64,000 nt of DNA. Source: Erythroxylum novogranatense (taxonomy: Eukaryota; Streptophyta; Magnoliopsida; Malpighiales; Erythroxylaceae). The translations under genes and the position numbers were made by a program. Positions within the stretch are counted from its first letter, which is position 1. Each line of letters begins with the position of its first letter. Under the pieces are notes generated by a model. The model saw only the letters and a list, made by a program, of their open reading frames with translations, ran no database searches and was not told where the DNA came from. Of the stretch, positions 63,752 through 64,000 are shown piece after piece. The stretch spans positions 55,987,567 to 56,051,566 of the forward strand of contig CM057227.1 in the NCBI GenBank assembly GCA_029891385.1. Reading direction: 5' to 3'.

Positions 63752-64000
63752 TGTTTTCTTGTTTGGGCATTGAGAAGCAATATGACCAACACCAAGACAT
63801 TTAAAACATTTAATAGTCCTATGCTTTTCAGAATTAGAACTAGAAGAACTTGGAGTTTTAAAAGTACCTTTTGGATCTGCCTTGTTCTTCTCTTCCTTTA
63901 GCTTGTCTCGGCCTCTATAACCTCTTCCTCTTCCTCTATCATTCCGTCCCCCTCTTCCACCAAATCTGGCCCTATGCCAATCTTCTTCATCTTCCCCATC
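63752..64000 (-). pseudogene. A7 gag, partial
   Basis: Zinc knuckle CFKCLGVGHIASQC (about 63763-63804), Ser-rich linker TPSSSSSNSEKHR, then at about 63907 a jump from the basic linker to the Arg/Gly-rich N-terminal region. The capsid core is deleted (TTGTCT at both ends). It continues beyond the window. Confidence 0.85.

Larger units (their letters stand above)
59491..64000 (-). mobile_element. A7: family A Ty3/gypsy element, cut by window edge
   Basis: Minus strand: 3' LTR 59491-60395, integrase, RNase H, RT, protease and part of gag, running off the right edge. It inserted in W DNA (left flank GTGCA; right flank not visible). RT and RNase H are retained, but small deletions in protease (near 63430) and gag (near 63907) and many one-base changes break the frame. 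Confidence 0.92.

Noticed and set aside
1..64000. tRNA, rRNA, snRNA or host protein genes
   Set aside because: None recognised on either strand. The only tRNA-like words are primer-binding sites.

Overview
This window comes from a flowering plant, probably a eudicot, and is a nest of Ty3/gypsy LTR retrotransposons in AT-rich DNA. I find no host gene, tRNA, rRNA or CRISPR array. Plant origin rests on primer-binding sites matching plant initiator-Met tRNA, plant-type gag and pol, and a GGCCCCGTTTGG-type MITE. Every copy is broken by nonsense codons, frameshifts or deletions.

Three related families, named A, B and C here, make up most of the window. Each has a single gag-protease-RT-RNase H-integrase reading frame, no classical chromodomain that I can see, and a C-terminal tail that runs into the 3' LTR. 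By eye the RT and integrase resemble the CRM (centromeric) branch of chromoviruses; this lineage call is inference. A LTRs are about 905 bp (TGATACAACTCACC...GTATCA). B LTRs are about 908 bp (TGATACAAGAAGCC...GTATCA). C LTRs are about 1,050 bp (TGATGAAGAACC...CCATCA). A fourth, Athila/Tat-like gypsy lineage is present as two minus-strand pieces.

Layout: C0 (-) 1-2233 lies in B1 (+) 2234-12641, which is also split by the full-length C1 (+) 4177-11626 (TSD AAAGG). An A-LTR scrap at 12642-12826 follows. Then comes C2a (12858-13501) with A2 (-) 13502-19746, and W1 (19747-21797), an unusual hairpin-rich DNA. C2b (21798-22537 and 28781-29112) is split by A3 (-) 22538-28780 (TSD CTTGC). Next are Athila-like 3' sequence (29113-30642), a truncated B3 (-) 30643-31792, and Athila-like protease-RT (31810-32970). 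A4 (+) 32971-40364 carries a 947-bp MITE at 38394-39340. C3 (40365-41126 and 47806-48279) is split by B4 (+) 41127-47805 (TSD ACACC). C4 (48280-50361), W2 (50362-50759), A5 (-) 50760-51903, W3 (51904-53766), A6 (+) 53767-59075 (TSD TATAC), W4 (59076-59490) and A7 (-) 59491-64000 complete the window.

Nesting gives a relative order. The W DNA and some C copies are oldest. B4 jumped into a C LTR, C1 jumped into B1, A elements jumped into C2 and W, and the MITE jumped into A4. Later changes include a duplication of about 6.9 kb (C2a+A2 versus C2b+A3), deletions at short microhomologies, and exchange between elements that left A2 and A4 with unrelated flanks.

The most unusual material is the W DNA, about 4.7 kb in four blocks. 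It consists of short alternating pyrimidine-purine words (TA, TG, CA, GTAC, TGCATA) with many perfect inverted repeats, one with 35-bp arms. W3 and W4 were contiguous before A6 inserted. The other notable feature is the LTR-encoded protein tail, kept in distinct but alignable forms in all three families.
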